Source of the DNA: Dactylosporangium aurantiacum
GTDB taxonomy: Bacteria; Actinomycetota; Actinomycetes; Mycobacteriales; Micromonosporaceae
DNA: 64,000 bases
Assembly (NCBI RefSeq): GCF_000716715.1
Contig: NZ_JNYJ01000001.1
Coordinates: forward strand, 186,001 to 250,000
Reading direction: 5' to 3'
A program made the translations under genes and the position numbers. Numbering within the stretch: the first letter of the stretch is position 1; the number at the start of each line of letters is the position of its first letter. The notes beneath the pieces are model-generated. The model was given only the letters and a program-made list of their open reading frames with translations. It did not search any database and was not told where the DNA came from. Shown piece after piece: positions 1 through 8,708 of the stretch.

Positions 1-677
1 GCGACCCGCCGGGCCCGACCCCGCCCGGCACCGCGGGACTCGCCGGGTTCCAGGCCGGGTACGCCTCGTACGTCGTGCGGTACGACACGATCGAACCCGC
101 GACCGGGGCGCCGCAGCAGTTCTACTGCGACCCGTCGATGGCCGCGGCGGTCGCCGGCGACCCGGTCACCTCGACCGGCGGCCTGCTCCGGGCGCTGCTG
201 GGCGACCTGCCCGGCTCGGCGCTGTTCCTGGTCGAGAAGGTCGCCGCGGCCCTCGCCTGGCCGGTCGCCACCCCGTACGGCGCGGCGGCGACCGTGGAGC
301 GCCACTGGCTGGCGGTGCCGGTCGTGCTGGTCGTCGCCGCCGGTGTCGGCGCCGCCTGCCGCACCCCGGGTGCCCGGGCGCTCGCGGTGCTCGCCGCGGC
401 GGTGTGCGCGTCGCTGATGGCGTCGGCGACCGAGACCCGCTTCGCGCTGCCCCTGGTGCTGCTCGCCGCCGCCGGCTGCGCGCTGCTCACCCCACCCGCC
501 CCCGGTGAGCCGGCGCCCGCGCGGCCCGCGCCGGCGGCCTGGCGGCGGGTGCCGTGGCGGTTCACCGTGGCGGTCCTGCTCGCCGCCGCCGTGCTGCTCG
601 CCGCCGCGGCCGCGGGCCTCGCGCACCCGCTGCCGCCAGGGCCGGCGACCCCGGCGGCGTGTGCCGCGAACGGGTGA
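1..677 (+). CDS. C-terminal part of a polytopic membrane protein, GT-C-like (5' truncated)
   Basis: The reading frame is open from the first bases of the window to a TGA at 675-677, so the start lies upstream. About 225 residues are visible. They hold several hydrophobic segments, including a loop followed by a segment that starts TETRFALPLVLL, which resembles the late helices of dolichyl-phosphate-mannose-type (GT-C) membrane glycosyltransferases, and a final helix near the C-terminus. The catalytic loop would be in the missing N-terminal part, so the function is inferred from topology and from the downstream sugar genes. A 42-nt gap to the next gene on the same strand suggests one operon. 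Confidence 0.6.
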   Translation, partial: DPPGPTPPGTAGLAGFQAGYASYVVRYDTIEPATGAPQQFYCDPSMAAAVAGDPVTSTGGLLRALLGDLPGSALFLVEKVAAALAWPVATPYGAAATVERHWLAVPVVLVVAAGVGAACRTPGARALAVLAAAVCASLMASATETRFALPLVLLAAAGCALLTPPAPGEPAPARPAPAAWRRVPWRFTVAVLLAAAVLLAAAAAGLAHPLPPGPATPAACAANG

Positions 678-719
678 TCCGGCGCGACCCTCCCCGGACC
701 GGCGCCGTTGGGCGGTGCA

Positions 720-3098
720 GTGAGCACGACACTGGACGCGACACGTGATCCCGCCGCAGGTCCGGGCGGTCCACCGGCGACCGCCGGCCGTCCCTGGCAC
801 ACCCTGCGGCACACCCTGCGGCGCGCCCGGGGACGGGTCGGGCCGCTGCTGCCGCTCGCCACCGGGCTCGCCGGGACCGCCGCGACGCTGCGCTGCTACG
901 GGGTGCCGCTCGGCGCGACCGTCGCGTTCGCCGCCTGGCTCACCGCCGGTGTCGTGCTGCCGGGAACGCTGCTGTGGCGGTCCCTGCGCGGCCGCTCCGG
1001 CCGGCTCACCGCCGACGTCGTCGCCGGCGCCGCCACCGGCTACGTCGCGGAGGTCCTCGCGTACGTCGCCGCCCGCGCCGCCGGGCTGCCGCTGCTGGTG
1101 CTCGCCTGGCCCGCCGGCATGATCACCGCCTGCCTGGTGGTGCCGCGGCTGCGCCGGGCGTGGCGGGGCGCCCGCGGGCTGCCGCCGACCCCGGCCGCCT
1201 GGTCCTGGTCGATGCTGCTCATCATCGGCGTCCTCGTCCTGCGCAGCGTCCGCATGTTCCGCTCGCACGGGCTCGGCTGGCCGGTCACCGGCCCCACCGA
1301 CGCCGACACCCCGTTCCACCTGGCGCTCGTCGCCGAGGCGAAGCAGCACATGCCGATGCAGGCGCCGTGGGTGTCCGGCGAACCCCTCGTCTACCACTGG
1401 TTCGTCTACCCGGAGATGGCCGCGACCAGCTGGGTCACCGGCATCGACCCGTTGACGCTGCTGGTGCGGCTGACCCCGCTGCCGATGCTCGCCGGCACGC
1501 TGCTGCTCGTCGCGCTGCTCGCCCGGCGCGTCACCGGCGGCTGGTGGACCGGCCCGGCCGCCGCGGCCGTCGCGCTGCTCGTCCTCGCCCCCGACCCGTA
1601 CGGCTGGCCGCACCCCGACGGCTGGTTCGGCTTCGGCCCGTACGAGGACGGCTCCATCTACCGCATGGTCGCCTGGACCAGCCCGACGCAGACGTTCGGC
1701 GCGCTGCTGTTCGCCGCCGTGGTCCTGCTGCTCACCGACGCGCTGCGCGGCGCCCGCCCCGGCACCTGGCTGCTGTGCACGCTGCTGCTGGCCGGGCTCG
1801 CCGGGGCGAAGTCACCGTACCTGCCGCTGCTGACCGGCGCGCTCGGCCTGGTCGTGCTCGTCCGGCTCGCCGCCCGCCGCGGCCTGCACCGCCCGGCGCT
1901 GCTCGCCGCCGCGGTCACCGCCGCGTGCACCGTCACCGCGCAGGTCGTGCTGTACGGCGGCGGCGCCGGGCAGGGGCTCGTCGTGCGGCCCCTCGCCACC
2001 ATGGACGGCTTCGCCACGGTCGCCGCCACCTGGACCGGCTACACCGGTCCCGGCACACCCGCCGGGCACGCCGTCGTCGCCGCCGGCCTCACCGTGCTGT
2101 GCTGGCTGTTCATCTGGGCCGGCGTCCCCGCCCTCGGCCGCCGCGCCCTGGACCCGCCGGTGCTGCTGCTGCTCGCCGTCGGCGCCGGCGGGACCGCCGG
2201 GGTGCTGCTGTTCGGCCACCCCGGCGGGTCCCAGTCGTACCTGATCGTGTCGGCCCGGCCGGCGCTCGCCGTGGCGTCCGTCGCCGGGCTCGCCGCCGTC
2301 GCCGGCCGGATGACCGCCGCGCGGGCCGCGACCCTGGGGCTCGCCGCGGCCGCCGGCGCCGCCGCGGTGCTGCTCCTGCGCCGCCACGACCCGGTCCAGC
2401 CGGCCGGGGCCGCGCTCGGCTGGCAGCTCGGCCGCCCCTACCTCGCCCTCGCCGCCGTCGCCCTCGCGGTCGTCGCGGCCGCCGCCGTGCGCCGCGACCC
2501 GCGGATCCTCGCCGTCGCGGTCGCGGTGTGCGCCGGGTACGGGCTGCCGACCGCCTACGACCAGACGGCCGTCGTCGTCACCGACACCGCCGCCGGCGGC
2601 TGGCGTGCCGTGCCCGTCACCGACCAGGTCGCGCCCGACGGCCGGACCAGCGCCATCGACCGCGACACGTGGCACGCCGGCCGCTGGCTGCACCGGCACG
2701 CCGCCCCCGGCGACCTGCTCGCCACCAACGCGCACTGCTTCGGCGTGCGCCGCGCCGGCGGGCCGTGCGACAACCGCCGCTTCGCGCTCGCCGCCGCCAG
2801 CGGCCACCGGGTCCTCGTCGAGGGCTGGGGCTTCACCAACAGCACGTACGAACGGGCCGCCGCCGACGGGGTCCCGCCGTGGTTCGCCGACTTCTGGGAC
2901 CCGGCCCGCCTCGCCGCCAACGACGCCGCCTTCACCGACCCGGGGCCGGCCACGATCGGCGTGCTGCGCGACCGGTACCGCGTCCGCTGGCTCGTCGCCG
3001 ACCCCACCGCCGGACCCGTCGGTGACCTGCGCGGTCACGGCGGCCTCGCCGTGCCCCGGTACACCGCCGGGCAGCTGACCGTCTATGAGGTGACATGA
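720..3098 (+). CDS. Large polytopic membrane protein, probable GT-C glycosyltransferase
   Basis: About 792 residues with many transmembrane segments and a soluble C-terminal domain. I chose the GTG at 720; a TTG at 708 is also in frame. After the second or third helix comes a loop with the string DADTPFHLALVAEAK, an acidic motif in the position where GT-C enzymes carry the catalytic aspartate that binds the lipid-linked sugar donor. A C-terminal globular part from about residue 630 could bind acceptor. The gene overlaps the aminotransferase start by 4 nt (ATGA), so the two are translationally coupled. I infer that it transfers a polyprenyl-phosphate-linked deoxysugar outside the membrane. The family is not named with certainty. 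Confidence 0.65.
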   Translation: MSTTLDATRDPAAGPGGPPATAGRPWHTLRHTLRRARGRVGPLLPLATGLAGTAATLRCYGVPLGATVAFAAWLTAGVVLPGTLLWRSLRGRSGRLTADVVAGAATGYVAEVLAYVAARAAGLPLLVLAWPAGMITACLVVPRLRRAWRGARGLPPTPAAWSWSMLLIIGVLVLRSVRMFRSHGLGWPVTGPTDADTPFHLALVAEAKQHMPMQAPWVSGEPLVYHWFVYPEMAATSWVTGIDPLTLLVRLTPLPMLAGTLLLVALLARRVTGGWWTGPAAAAVALLVLAPDPYGWPHPDGWFGFGPYEDGSIYRMVAWTSPTQTFGALLFAAVVLLLTDALRGARPGTWLLCTLLLAGLAGAKSPYLPLLTGALGLVVLVRLAARRGLHRPALLAAAVTAACTVTAQVVLYGGGAGQGLVVRPLATMDGFATVAATWTGYTGPGTPAGHAVVAAGLTVLCWLFIWAGVPALGRRALDPPVLLLLAVGAGGTAGVLLFGHPGGSQSYLIVSARPALAVASVAGLAAVAGRMTAARAATLGLAAAAGAAAVLLLRRHDPVQPAGAALGWQLGRPYLALAAVALAVVAAAAVRRDPRILAVAVAVCAGYGLPTAYDQTAVVVTDTAAGGWRAVPVTDQVAPDGRTSAIDRDTWHAGRWLHRHAAPGDLLATNAHCFGVRRAGGPCDNRRFALAAASGHRVLVEGWGFTNSTYERAAADGVPPWFADFWDPARLAANDAAFTDPGPATIGVLRDRYRVRWLVADPTAGPVGDLRGHGGLAVPRYTAGQLTVYEVT

Positions 3099-4216
3099 AC
3101 GATCTCGTGACGCTGCACGCGCCCCTCGCCGGGGCGCTGACGGCGGCGGTGCGCCGGGTCCTGGACAGCGGCTGGTTCATCCTCGGCCGGGAGGTCGCCG
3201 CGTTCGAGGAGGCGTTCGCCGCCTACTGCGGGGTCCCGCACGCCGTCGGCGTCGGCAACGGCACCGACGCGATCGAGCTCGCCCTCGCCGGGGTCGGCGC
3301 CGGCCGCGGCAGCCGGGTCGCGCTCGCCGCGAACGCCGGCGGCTACGGCACCACCGCCGTGCTCGCCCTCGGCGCCGAACCCGTCTACGTCGACGTCGAC
3401 GAGGCCACCGCCACCATGGACCCGGCGTGCCTGGACCGGGCCGGCCGCGACGGCGGGTTCGACGCGGTCCTCGTCACGCACCTGTACGGGCGGCTCGCCG
3501 ACATGGCCGCGCTGCGCGCGGTCGCGGACCGGCACGGCGCCGCCGTCGTCGAGGACTGCGCGCAGGCGCACGGCGCCACCCGCGCCGGGCGGCGGGCCGG
3601 CGCCTGGGGCGACGCGGCCGCGTTCAGCTTCTACCCGACGAAGAACCTCGGCGCGCTCGGCGACGCCGGGGCCGTCGTCACCGCCGACGCGGGCGTCGCC
3701 GGCCGGGTGCGGCGGCTGCGGCAGTACGGCTGGGACCGCAAGTACCACCAGGCCGACGGCCCGGCCCGCAACAGCCGCATGGACGAGCTGCAGGCCGCCG
3801 TCCTCGGCGTGAAACTGCCGCACCTCGACGACTGGAACGCCCGCCGGGCGCGGGTCGCCGCCCGGTACGCCGCCACCGTCCGGCACCCGGCGCTGACCCT
3901 GCCGCACGTCGCCGCCGGCGAGCACGTCGCCCACCTGTACGTGCTGCGCGCCGCCGACCGTGCGGCCCGCGACGCGCTCGCCGCGCACCTGCGGGCCGCG
4001 GGCGTGCCGCACGACGTGCACTACCCGGTGCCCGACCACCGCCAGCCGGTGCACGGCGGCCGGTTCGACGCGCTGACGCTGCCCGTCACCGAGCGGCTGT
4101 GCGCCCAGGTCCTCAGCGTCCCGTGCCACCCGGCGCTCGGCGACGACGACGTGGACCGGGTCACGGCCGCGCTCGACGCGTTCCGCGGGGCGGAGGTCAC
4201 CACGTGTACAGCCTGA
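3095..4216 (+). CDS. DegT/DnrJ/EryC1/StrS-type sugar aminotransferase
   Basis: 373 residues, the usual length for the family. It is a PLP-dependent nucleotide-sugar aminotransferase. Visible landmarks are the cofactor region [11 protein letters not shown] (54-64), [10 protein letters not shown] with the PLP-ring aspartate (Asp154), and [15 protein letters not shown] with the Schiff-base lysine at Lys183. Next to a 3,4-ketoisomerase domain and an acyltransferase domain two genes on, the simplest role is amination of a dTDP-3-keto-6-deoxyhexose, as in FdtB or QdtB. The ATG at 3095 overlaps the preceding stop and the 3' end overlaps the next gene by 13 nt. Sugar stereochemistry cannot be read from the sequence. 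Confidence 0.88.
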   Translation: MNDLVTLHAPLAGALTAAVRRVLDSGWFILGREVAAFEEAFAAYCGVPHAVGVGNGTDAIELALAGVGAGRGSRVALAANAGGYGTTAVLALGAEPVYVDVDEATATMDPACLDRAGRDGGFDAVLVTHLYGRLADMAALRAVADRHGAAVVEDCAQAHGATRAGRRAGAWGDAAAFSFYPTKNLGALGDAGAVVTADAGVAGRVRRLRQYGWDRKYHQADGPARNSRMDELQAAVLGVKLPHLDDWNARRARVAARYAATVRHPALTLPHVAAGEHVAHLYVLRAADRAARDALAAHLRAAGVPHDVHYPVPDHRQPVHGGRFDALTLPVTERLCAQVLSVPCHPALGDDDVDRVTAALDAFRGAEVTTCTA

Positions 4217-5169
4217 TCGTGCCGGTGTACCGCAACGAGGGGTCGATCCCGGACCTGCTCGCCGCCGTCGACGGCCTGCACGACGCCCTCGACGGCCGGC
4301 TGGAGGCGGTGTTCGTCGTCGACGGCAGCCCCGACCGGTCCGCGGAGCTGCTGCAGGCGACGCTGCCGCGGCAGCGGTTCCGGGCCCGGCTGGTGCTGCT
4401 GTCACGCAACTTCGGCTCGTTCGCCGCGATCCGCGTCGGGCTGCAGCACGCCACCGGCGACTACTTCGCGGTCATGGCCGCGGACCTGCAGGAGCCGCCG
4501 GAGCTGGCGCTGGAGTTCTTCCGCACCCTCGCCGCCGACGAGTACGACGTCGTCGTCGGCACCCGCGAGAGCCGCGCCGACCCGCTCGGCAGCCGCCTCA
4601 CCGCGGGCGTGTTCTGGGGCGTGTACCGGCGGCTCGTCGTGCGCGACATGCCGGCCGGCGGCGTCGACATCTTCGGCTGCAACCGCGCGTTCCGCGACTG
4701 CCTCCTGCGGTGCGAGGAGGCGAACACGTCGCTGGTGGCGCTGCTGTTCTGGCTCGGGTTCCGCCGCCGGCAGGTCGCCTACACGCGCCGGGCCAGGGTC
4801 CACGGCGGCTCCGGCTGGACGCTGCGCAAGAAGGTCACGTACCTGATGGACAGCGTCTTCGCGTTCACCGACCTGCCGGTGCGGGTGCTGATGACGTTCG
4901 GCCTCACCGGGCTGCTGGTGTCGCTGACCCTCGGCGCGGTCGTGCTGTCCGCCCGCCTCGCCGGCCTGTTCGACGTGCCCGGCTACGCCGCCACGATCCT
5001 CGTCGTGCTGTTCTTCGGCGGCATCAACGCCCTCGGCCTCGGCGTCGTCGGCTCGTACGCGTGGCGCGGCTACGAGAACACGAAACGCCGCCCGCTCGCC
5101 GTCGCGGCCCGCGAACTGACCTACGCCGGCCCGCACCAGAACGTGATCATGCAGGGGAGCCAGCGCTGA
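4204..5169 (+). CDS. GT2 polyprenyl-phosphate glycosyltransferase (GtrB/ArnC/DPM1-like)
   Basis: 321 residues from a GTG at 4204, chosen because the protein then begins at the first beta strand ([19 protein letters not shown]), typical of family GT2. The nucleotide-binding and metal region is visible as VFVVDGSPD and [10 protein letters not shown]. Two hydrophobic helices near residues 225-250 and 260-285 give the layout of enzymes that load a sugar onto undecaprenyl or other polyprenyl phosphate at the cytoplasmic face. It overlaps the aminotransferase by 13 nt, and its TGA shares bases with the next ATG. The product is probably the donor used by the GT-C-like proteins upstream. Confidence 0.85.
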   Translation: MYSLIVPVYRNEGSIPDLLAAVDGLHDALDGRLEAVFVVDGSPDRSAELLQATLPRQRFRARLVLLSRNFGSFAAIRVGLQHATGDYFAVMAADLQEPPELALEFFRTLAADEYDVVVGTRESRADPLGSRLTAGVFWGVYRRLVVRDMPAGGVDIFGCNRAFRDCLLRCEEANTSLVALLFWLGFRRRQVAYTRRARVHGGSGWTLRKKVTYLMDSVFAFTDLPVRVLMTFGLTGLLVSLTLGAVVLSARLAGLFDVPGYAATILVVLFFGGINALGLGVVGSYAWRGYENTKRRPLAVAARELTYAGPHQNVIMQGSQR

Positions 5170-6176
5170 TGTCGTACTTCACCCACCCCAACGCCCTGTG
5201 CGAGAGCACCGCCGTCGGCCCGCGGACCAGGATCTGGGCGTTCGCGCACGTGCTGCCCGGCGCCCGCATCGGCGCCGACTGCAACGTCTGCGACGGGGTG
5301 TTCGTCGAGAACGACGTCGTCGTCGGCGACCGGGTCACGGTCAAGTGCGGCGTGCAGCTGTGGGACGGGGTGACTCTGGAGGACGACGTGTTCGTCGGGC
5401 CCAACGTCACGTTCACCAACGACCGGATGCCACGCAGCCGCCGGTACCCGGCGGTGTTCGCCCGGACCACGGTCGCGGCCGGCGCGTCGATCGGCGCGAA
5501 CGCCACCATCCTGCCCGGCGTCACCATCGGCCGGCACGCGATGGTCGGCGCCGGCGCCGTGGTGACCCGGTCGGTGCCGCCGTACGCGATCGTCGTGGGC
5601 AACCCGGCCCGGCTCACCGGCTACGTCGACGCGCAGGTGGACCCGCAGGTCGACGCGCGGCCGGTGCCGGCGCAGGCGGCGCCGCACGGCGCGCCGCTCG
5701 GCGAACGGGTCAACGGCACCAAGGTGCGCGGGGTCACCGTGCACCGCCTCGACTACGTGCGGGACCTGCGCGGCGACCTGTCCGTCGGCGAGTTCGAGCG
5801 GGACGTGCCGTTCCCGGTGCGCCGCTACTTCATCGTCTTCGACGTGCCCAACGAGAAGGTCCGCGGCCAGCACGCGCACCGCGAATGCCACCAGTTCCTC
5901 ATCTGCGTCAAGGGCCGCTGCAGCGTCGTCGCCGACGACGGCGTGTCCCGGCAGGAGTTCCTGCTCGACAGCCCCGCGACCGGGCTGTACCTGCCGCCGA
6001 TGACCTGGGCGACGCAGTACCGGTACTCCCCGGACGCGGCGCTGCTGGTGTTCGCGTCGCATTACTACGACGCCGCCGACTACATCCGCGACCACGCCGA
6101 GTTCGTCGCCGAGGCCACCGCCACGGCCGGCGCCGGGCGCCGCTCAGCCGCCCTGCAGGTGGGCGAGCACCGCTAG
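5169..6176 (+). CDS. Bifunctional left-handed beta-helix acyltransferase / FdtA-type dTDP-sugar 3,4-ketoisomerase (WxcM-like)
   Basis: 335 residues with two domains. Residues 1 to about 160 are hexapeptide repeats (for example [36 protein letters not shown]) ending in a VVGNPARL tail, as in sugar N-acyltransferases of the WbbJ/FdtC type. After a linker rich in Pro, Gln and Val, residues about 185-320 form a cupin of the FdtA/QdtA family, with the histidine-rich [12 protein letters not shown]. Fusion of the acyltransferase and ketoisomerase is known from WxcM-type proteins. With the aminotransferase two genes upstream this gives three steps to a dTDP-3-acylamido-3,6-dideoxyhexose. It starts inside the preceding stop codon, and its last 33 nt overlap the convergent response regulator. 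Confidence 0.85.
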   Translation: MSYFTHPNALCESTAVGPRTRIWAFAHVLPGARIGADCNVCDGVFVENDVVVGDRVTVKCGVQLWDGVTLEDDVFVGPNVTFTNDRMPRSRRYPAVFARTTVAAGASIGANATILPGVTIGRHAMVGAGAVVTRSVPPYAIVVGNPARLTGYVDAQVDPQVDARPVPAQAAPHGAPLGERVNGTKVRGVTVHRLDYVRDLRGDLSVGEFERDVPFPVRRYFIVFDVPNEKVRGQHAHRECHQFLICVKGRCSVVADDGVSRQEFLLDSPATGLYLPPMTWATQYRYSPDAALLVFASHYYDAADYIRDHAEFVAEATATAGAGRRSAALQVGEHR

Positions 6177-6785
6177 CACCCGCCGGTTGTCGTCGTCGGA
6201 CACCGGCAGGTCAAGCTTGGTGAAGATGCTCGCGATGTGCTTGCCGACGGCGCTGTCGCTGAGGAACAGCTGCTTGCCGATCGCGGCGTTGGAGCGGCCC
6301 TCCGCCATCAGCGTCAGCACCTCCCGCTCCCGCGGCGTGAGCGTGCCGGTCGCCGCCGACGGTCTCGCGACGAGCTTCGCGATGACCGTCGGGTCCATCA
6401 CGGTGCCGCCGCCGGCGACCCGGCGGACCGCGTCGACGAACTGGTCGGCGTTGAACACCCGGTCCTTCAGCAGGTACCCGACCGCGCCGGTGCCGTCGGC
6501 GAGCAGCTCCCGCGCGTACAGCTGCTCCACGTGCTGGGAGAGCACCAGCACCGGCAGGCCCGGCACCGCCCGCCGGGCGGCCAGGGCGGCCTGCAGGCCC
6601 TCGTCGGTGAAGCTCGGCGGCAGCCGCACGTCGACGACCGCGACGTCCGGGCGGTGCTCCAGCAGCGCCGCGAGCAGCGCAGGCCCGGTGTCGACGGCGG
6701 CGACCACCTCGAAGCCGTGGCTGCGCAGCAGCAGCACCATGCCGTCCCTCAGCAGGTAGAGGTCTTCGGCGAGGACAACACGCAC
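6144..6785 (-). CDS. NarL/LuxR-family response regulator
   Basis: 213 residues from a GTG at 6785, which places the first strand [15 protein letters not shown] at the N-terminus. The receiver domain covers residues 1-120 with the phospho-acceptor Asp52 in [10 protein letters not shown] and the conserved lysine in YLLKDRV. The LuxR helix-turn-helix is at about 148-205 ([18 protein letters not shown]). It controls transcription after phosphorylation by the kinase encoded just upstream, whose 3' end overlaps this gene by 37 nt, so the two are cotranslated. The 3' end overlaps the convergent sugar gene by 33 nt. Confidence 0.93.
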   Translation of the reverse strand: MRVVLAEDLYLLRDGMVLLLRSHGFEVVAAVDTGPALLAALLEHRPDVAVVDVRLPPSFTDEGLQAALAARRAVPGLPVLVLSQHVEQLYARELLADGTGAVGYLLKDRVFNADQFVDAVRRVAGGGTVMDPTVIAKLVARPSAATGTLTPREREVLTLMAEGRSNAAIGKQLFLSDSAVGKHIASIFTKLDLPVSDDDNRRVLAVLAHLQGG

Positions 6786-8566
6786 GGCAGCTCCAGCGTC
6801 GCGACGGTCGGCCCGCCGGGCGGGCTGCTCAAGACCAGGGTCCCGTCGAAGGTACCCAACCGGCGTTCGATGCCGCGCAGGCCGGTGCCGCGCGACGGGT
6901 CGGCGCCGCCGGCGCCGTCGTCGGTGACGGTGACCCGCAGCAGCCCCGCCCCGTGGTGCAGCGTCACCCGGATCCGGTCCGCGCCGCCGTGCCGGGTCGC
7001 GTTCGCGATGAGCTCGCTGACGGCGAAGTACGCGGCCGACTCGACCGGTGCCGGCGGCCGGCCCGCGAGACCGCCGTCGACCGTCACGTCGGCGGCCGTG
7101 TCCAGCGCGAGGGCCCGCACCGCGTCGGTGAGGCCACGTTCGGACAGCACCGGCGGGTGGATGCCGCGGACCAGGTCCCGCAGCTCCCGCAGCGCCGCCT
7201 CGGCGGTCTCCTTCGTCTGCGTGACGAGCCTGCGGGCCGCGGCCGGGTCGGTGTCCATGAGCCGTTCGATCGCGCCGAGGGTCAACCCGACCGCGATCAG
7301 CCTGGCCTGCGCACCGTCGTGCAGGTCCCGTTCGATCCGGCGCAGCTCGGCGGCCTGCGCGTCGACCGCGTCGGCGCGGCTGCGGGTCAGCTGCTCCACC
7401 CGCAGCCGCAGCGCCGCCTCCCGGGTCGGGCGCAGCAGCAGCGCCGTCCACCGGGCGTGCACCCTGACCAGCCACCCCACCGTCGCGAACGCCGCCGCGA
7501 CCAGCGCCACCCCGGCGACCAGGCCGGCGGTGCGGCTGCCGTCCACCGCGCCGTACCAGCCGGACCATTCGGCGCCGAACAGTGTCGTCCACAGCCACGG
7601 CAGCGCCAGCCCGAACGCGCCGTAGACCGCGGCGACGACCGGCGGGCCCAGCAGCGCGACCGTGACGACCGGGTCGACGGCCAGCCACACCAGGTCCCGC
7701 CACGTCGCGACGTCGCTCCACGTCCACAGCCAGCGGGCGTTGAACGCCGCCATCGCCTCCGTCTTGTACAGGTTGTTGCGCACCTGCAGCAGCCCGTCCG
7801 GGCGGCGCTGCGGCACGAGCTGCGGCGTGTACGGCCGCTGCACCCGCTGCCCGCCCCACCCGGCGAACTCCCGGCGCAGGTTCGCCAGCCAGCGGAAGTG
7901 CGCGACACCGACCGGGATGAGGAAGATGAGCCCGAGCCCGTACCCGAGCGCGAAGCAGGCCAGGCTGAACGCCAGCAGCGGCACCTCCAGGGCCGCGCAG
8001 CACACCAGCAGCGCCGCCCGCGCCCACGCCAGCAGCGCCCGCTGGGTGCGTGCGCTGCGCCGCCCCCGGCGGGCGGCCCGGGCCGGGTCCATCGGCGACA
8101 GCATCCACGCCGACCAGGTCGCCACGAGCCGCACCGCCCACGGCGCCACGACCAGCCCGACCGGCACGACCGCGAGGACCACGAACGGGAACCACAGCTG
8201 CCACACCAGGTCCCGTTTCGTCGCCGGGTCCTTCATCAGCCAGTCGAGCCGGCCGAAGAACCGCGGGAACCGCGGCGTCCGGTACAGGGTCGTGTCGTGG
8301 CGGTACATGCCGTCGCTGTCCGGCTCCGGCGGCGGTGGCGGCGGCAGGTACGGCTCCGGCACCGCCCGCCCGGTCCACCCGGCGAACACCGCCCGCCACC
8401 GGTTCGTCAGCCGCCGCCCCAGCAGCACCGGCGGCGGGATCAGGAAGACCAGGCCGAGCAGCACCCCCGGCGCCATCACCAGCACCGACAGCAGGAACTG
8501 CGCCAGCACGACCACTGCGGCGCCCAGCAGGACACCGCTGCGGTACACACCCCTCAACCAGGTCAT
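6749..8566 (-). CDS. Sensor histidine kinase, HisKA_3 type, with duplicated membrane sensor region
   Basis: 605 residues from the ATG at 8566, which opens MTWLRGVYRSG. The N-terminal 350 residues contain two copies of a membrane sensor module. Each copy has hydrophobic segments followed by a related soluble stretch (FAGWTGRAVPEPYL with LYRTPRFPRFF; FAGWGGQRVQRPYT with LYKTEAMAAF). Another membrane segment leads to the dimerisation and phosphorylation helix ELRRIERDLHDGAQARL (the His in LHDG) and a HATPase domain with the N-box FAVSELIANATRH and G-boxes DDGAGG and GLRGIERRL. It phosphorylates the overlapping NarL-type regulator. The signal is unknown. The duplicated sensor resembles the 'putative sensor' domain of actinobacterial kinases. 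Confidence 0.9.
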   Translation of the reverse strand: MTWLRGVYRSGVLLGAAVVVLAQFLLSVLVMAPGVLLGLVFLIPPPVLLGRRLTNRWRAVFAGWTGRAVPEPYLPPPPPPEPDSDGMYRHDTTLYRTPRFPRFFGRLDWLMKDPATKRDLVWQLWFPFVVLAVVPVGLVVAPWAVRLVATWSAWMLSPMDPARAARRGRRSARTQRALLAWARAALLVCCAALEVPLLAFSLACFALGYGLGLIFLIPVGVAHFRWLANLRREFAGWGGQRVQRPYTPQLVPQRRPDGLLQVRNNLYKTEAMAAFNARWLWTWSDVATWRDLVWLAVDPVVTVALLGPPVVAAVYGAFGLALPWLWTTLFGAEWSGWYGAVDGSRTAGLVAGVALVAAAFATVGWLVRVHARWTALLLRPTREAALRLRVEQLTRSRADAVDAQAAELRRIERDLHDGAQARLIAVGLTLGAIERLMDTDPAAARRLVTQTKETAEAALRELRDLVRGIHPPVLSERGLTDAVRALALDTAADVTVDGGLAGRPPAPVESAAYFAVSELIANATRHGGADRIRVTLHHGAGLLRVTVTDDGAGGADPSRGTGLRGIERRLGTFDGTLVLSSPPGGPTVATLELPCVLSSPKTSTC

Positions 8567-8655
8567 GCGGTCCAGTCTCGTGGCCCGGCCGGGCCCGGCG
8601 CATCGGCCCTGACCGCCGTCGCGGGGTGCACCTAGCCCCACCCCGCGGTTAACCG

Positions 8656-8665
8656 ACAGTACTGT
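8656..8665. promoter_or_regulatory. 10-bp perfect palindrome in the kinase/alr intergenic region
   Basis: ACAGTACTGT is a perfect palindrome, 44 nt before the alr start and 90 nt from the divergent kinase start. It is well placed to be an operator, but no regulator can be assigned. A 10-bp palindrome could also arise by chance. Confidence 0.3.
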
Positions 8666-8708
8666 GACGCACGGTGACCACTATGATCGGCGGGACAGGG
8701 GGTGGGGC

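Noticed and set aside
974..3025. A 683-codon Arg-rich frame overlapping the GT-C-like gene
   Set aside because: Composition is typical of a +1 shadow in GC-rich DNA, and the overlapping frame has clear membrane segments and coupling to the next gene.
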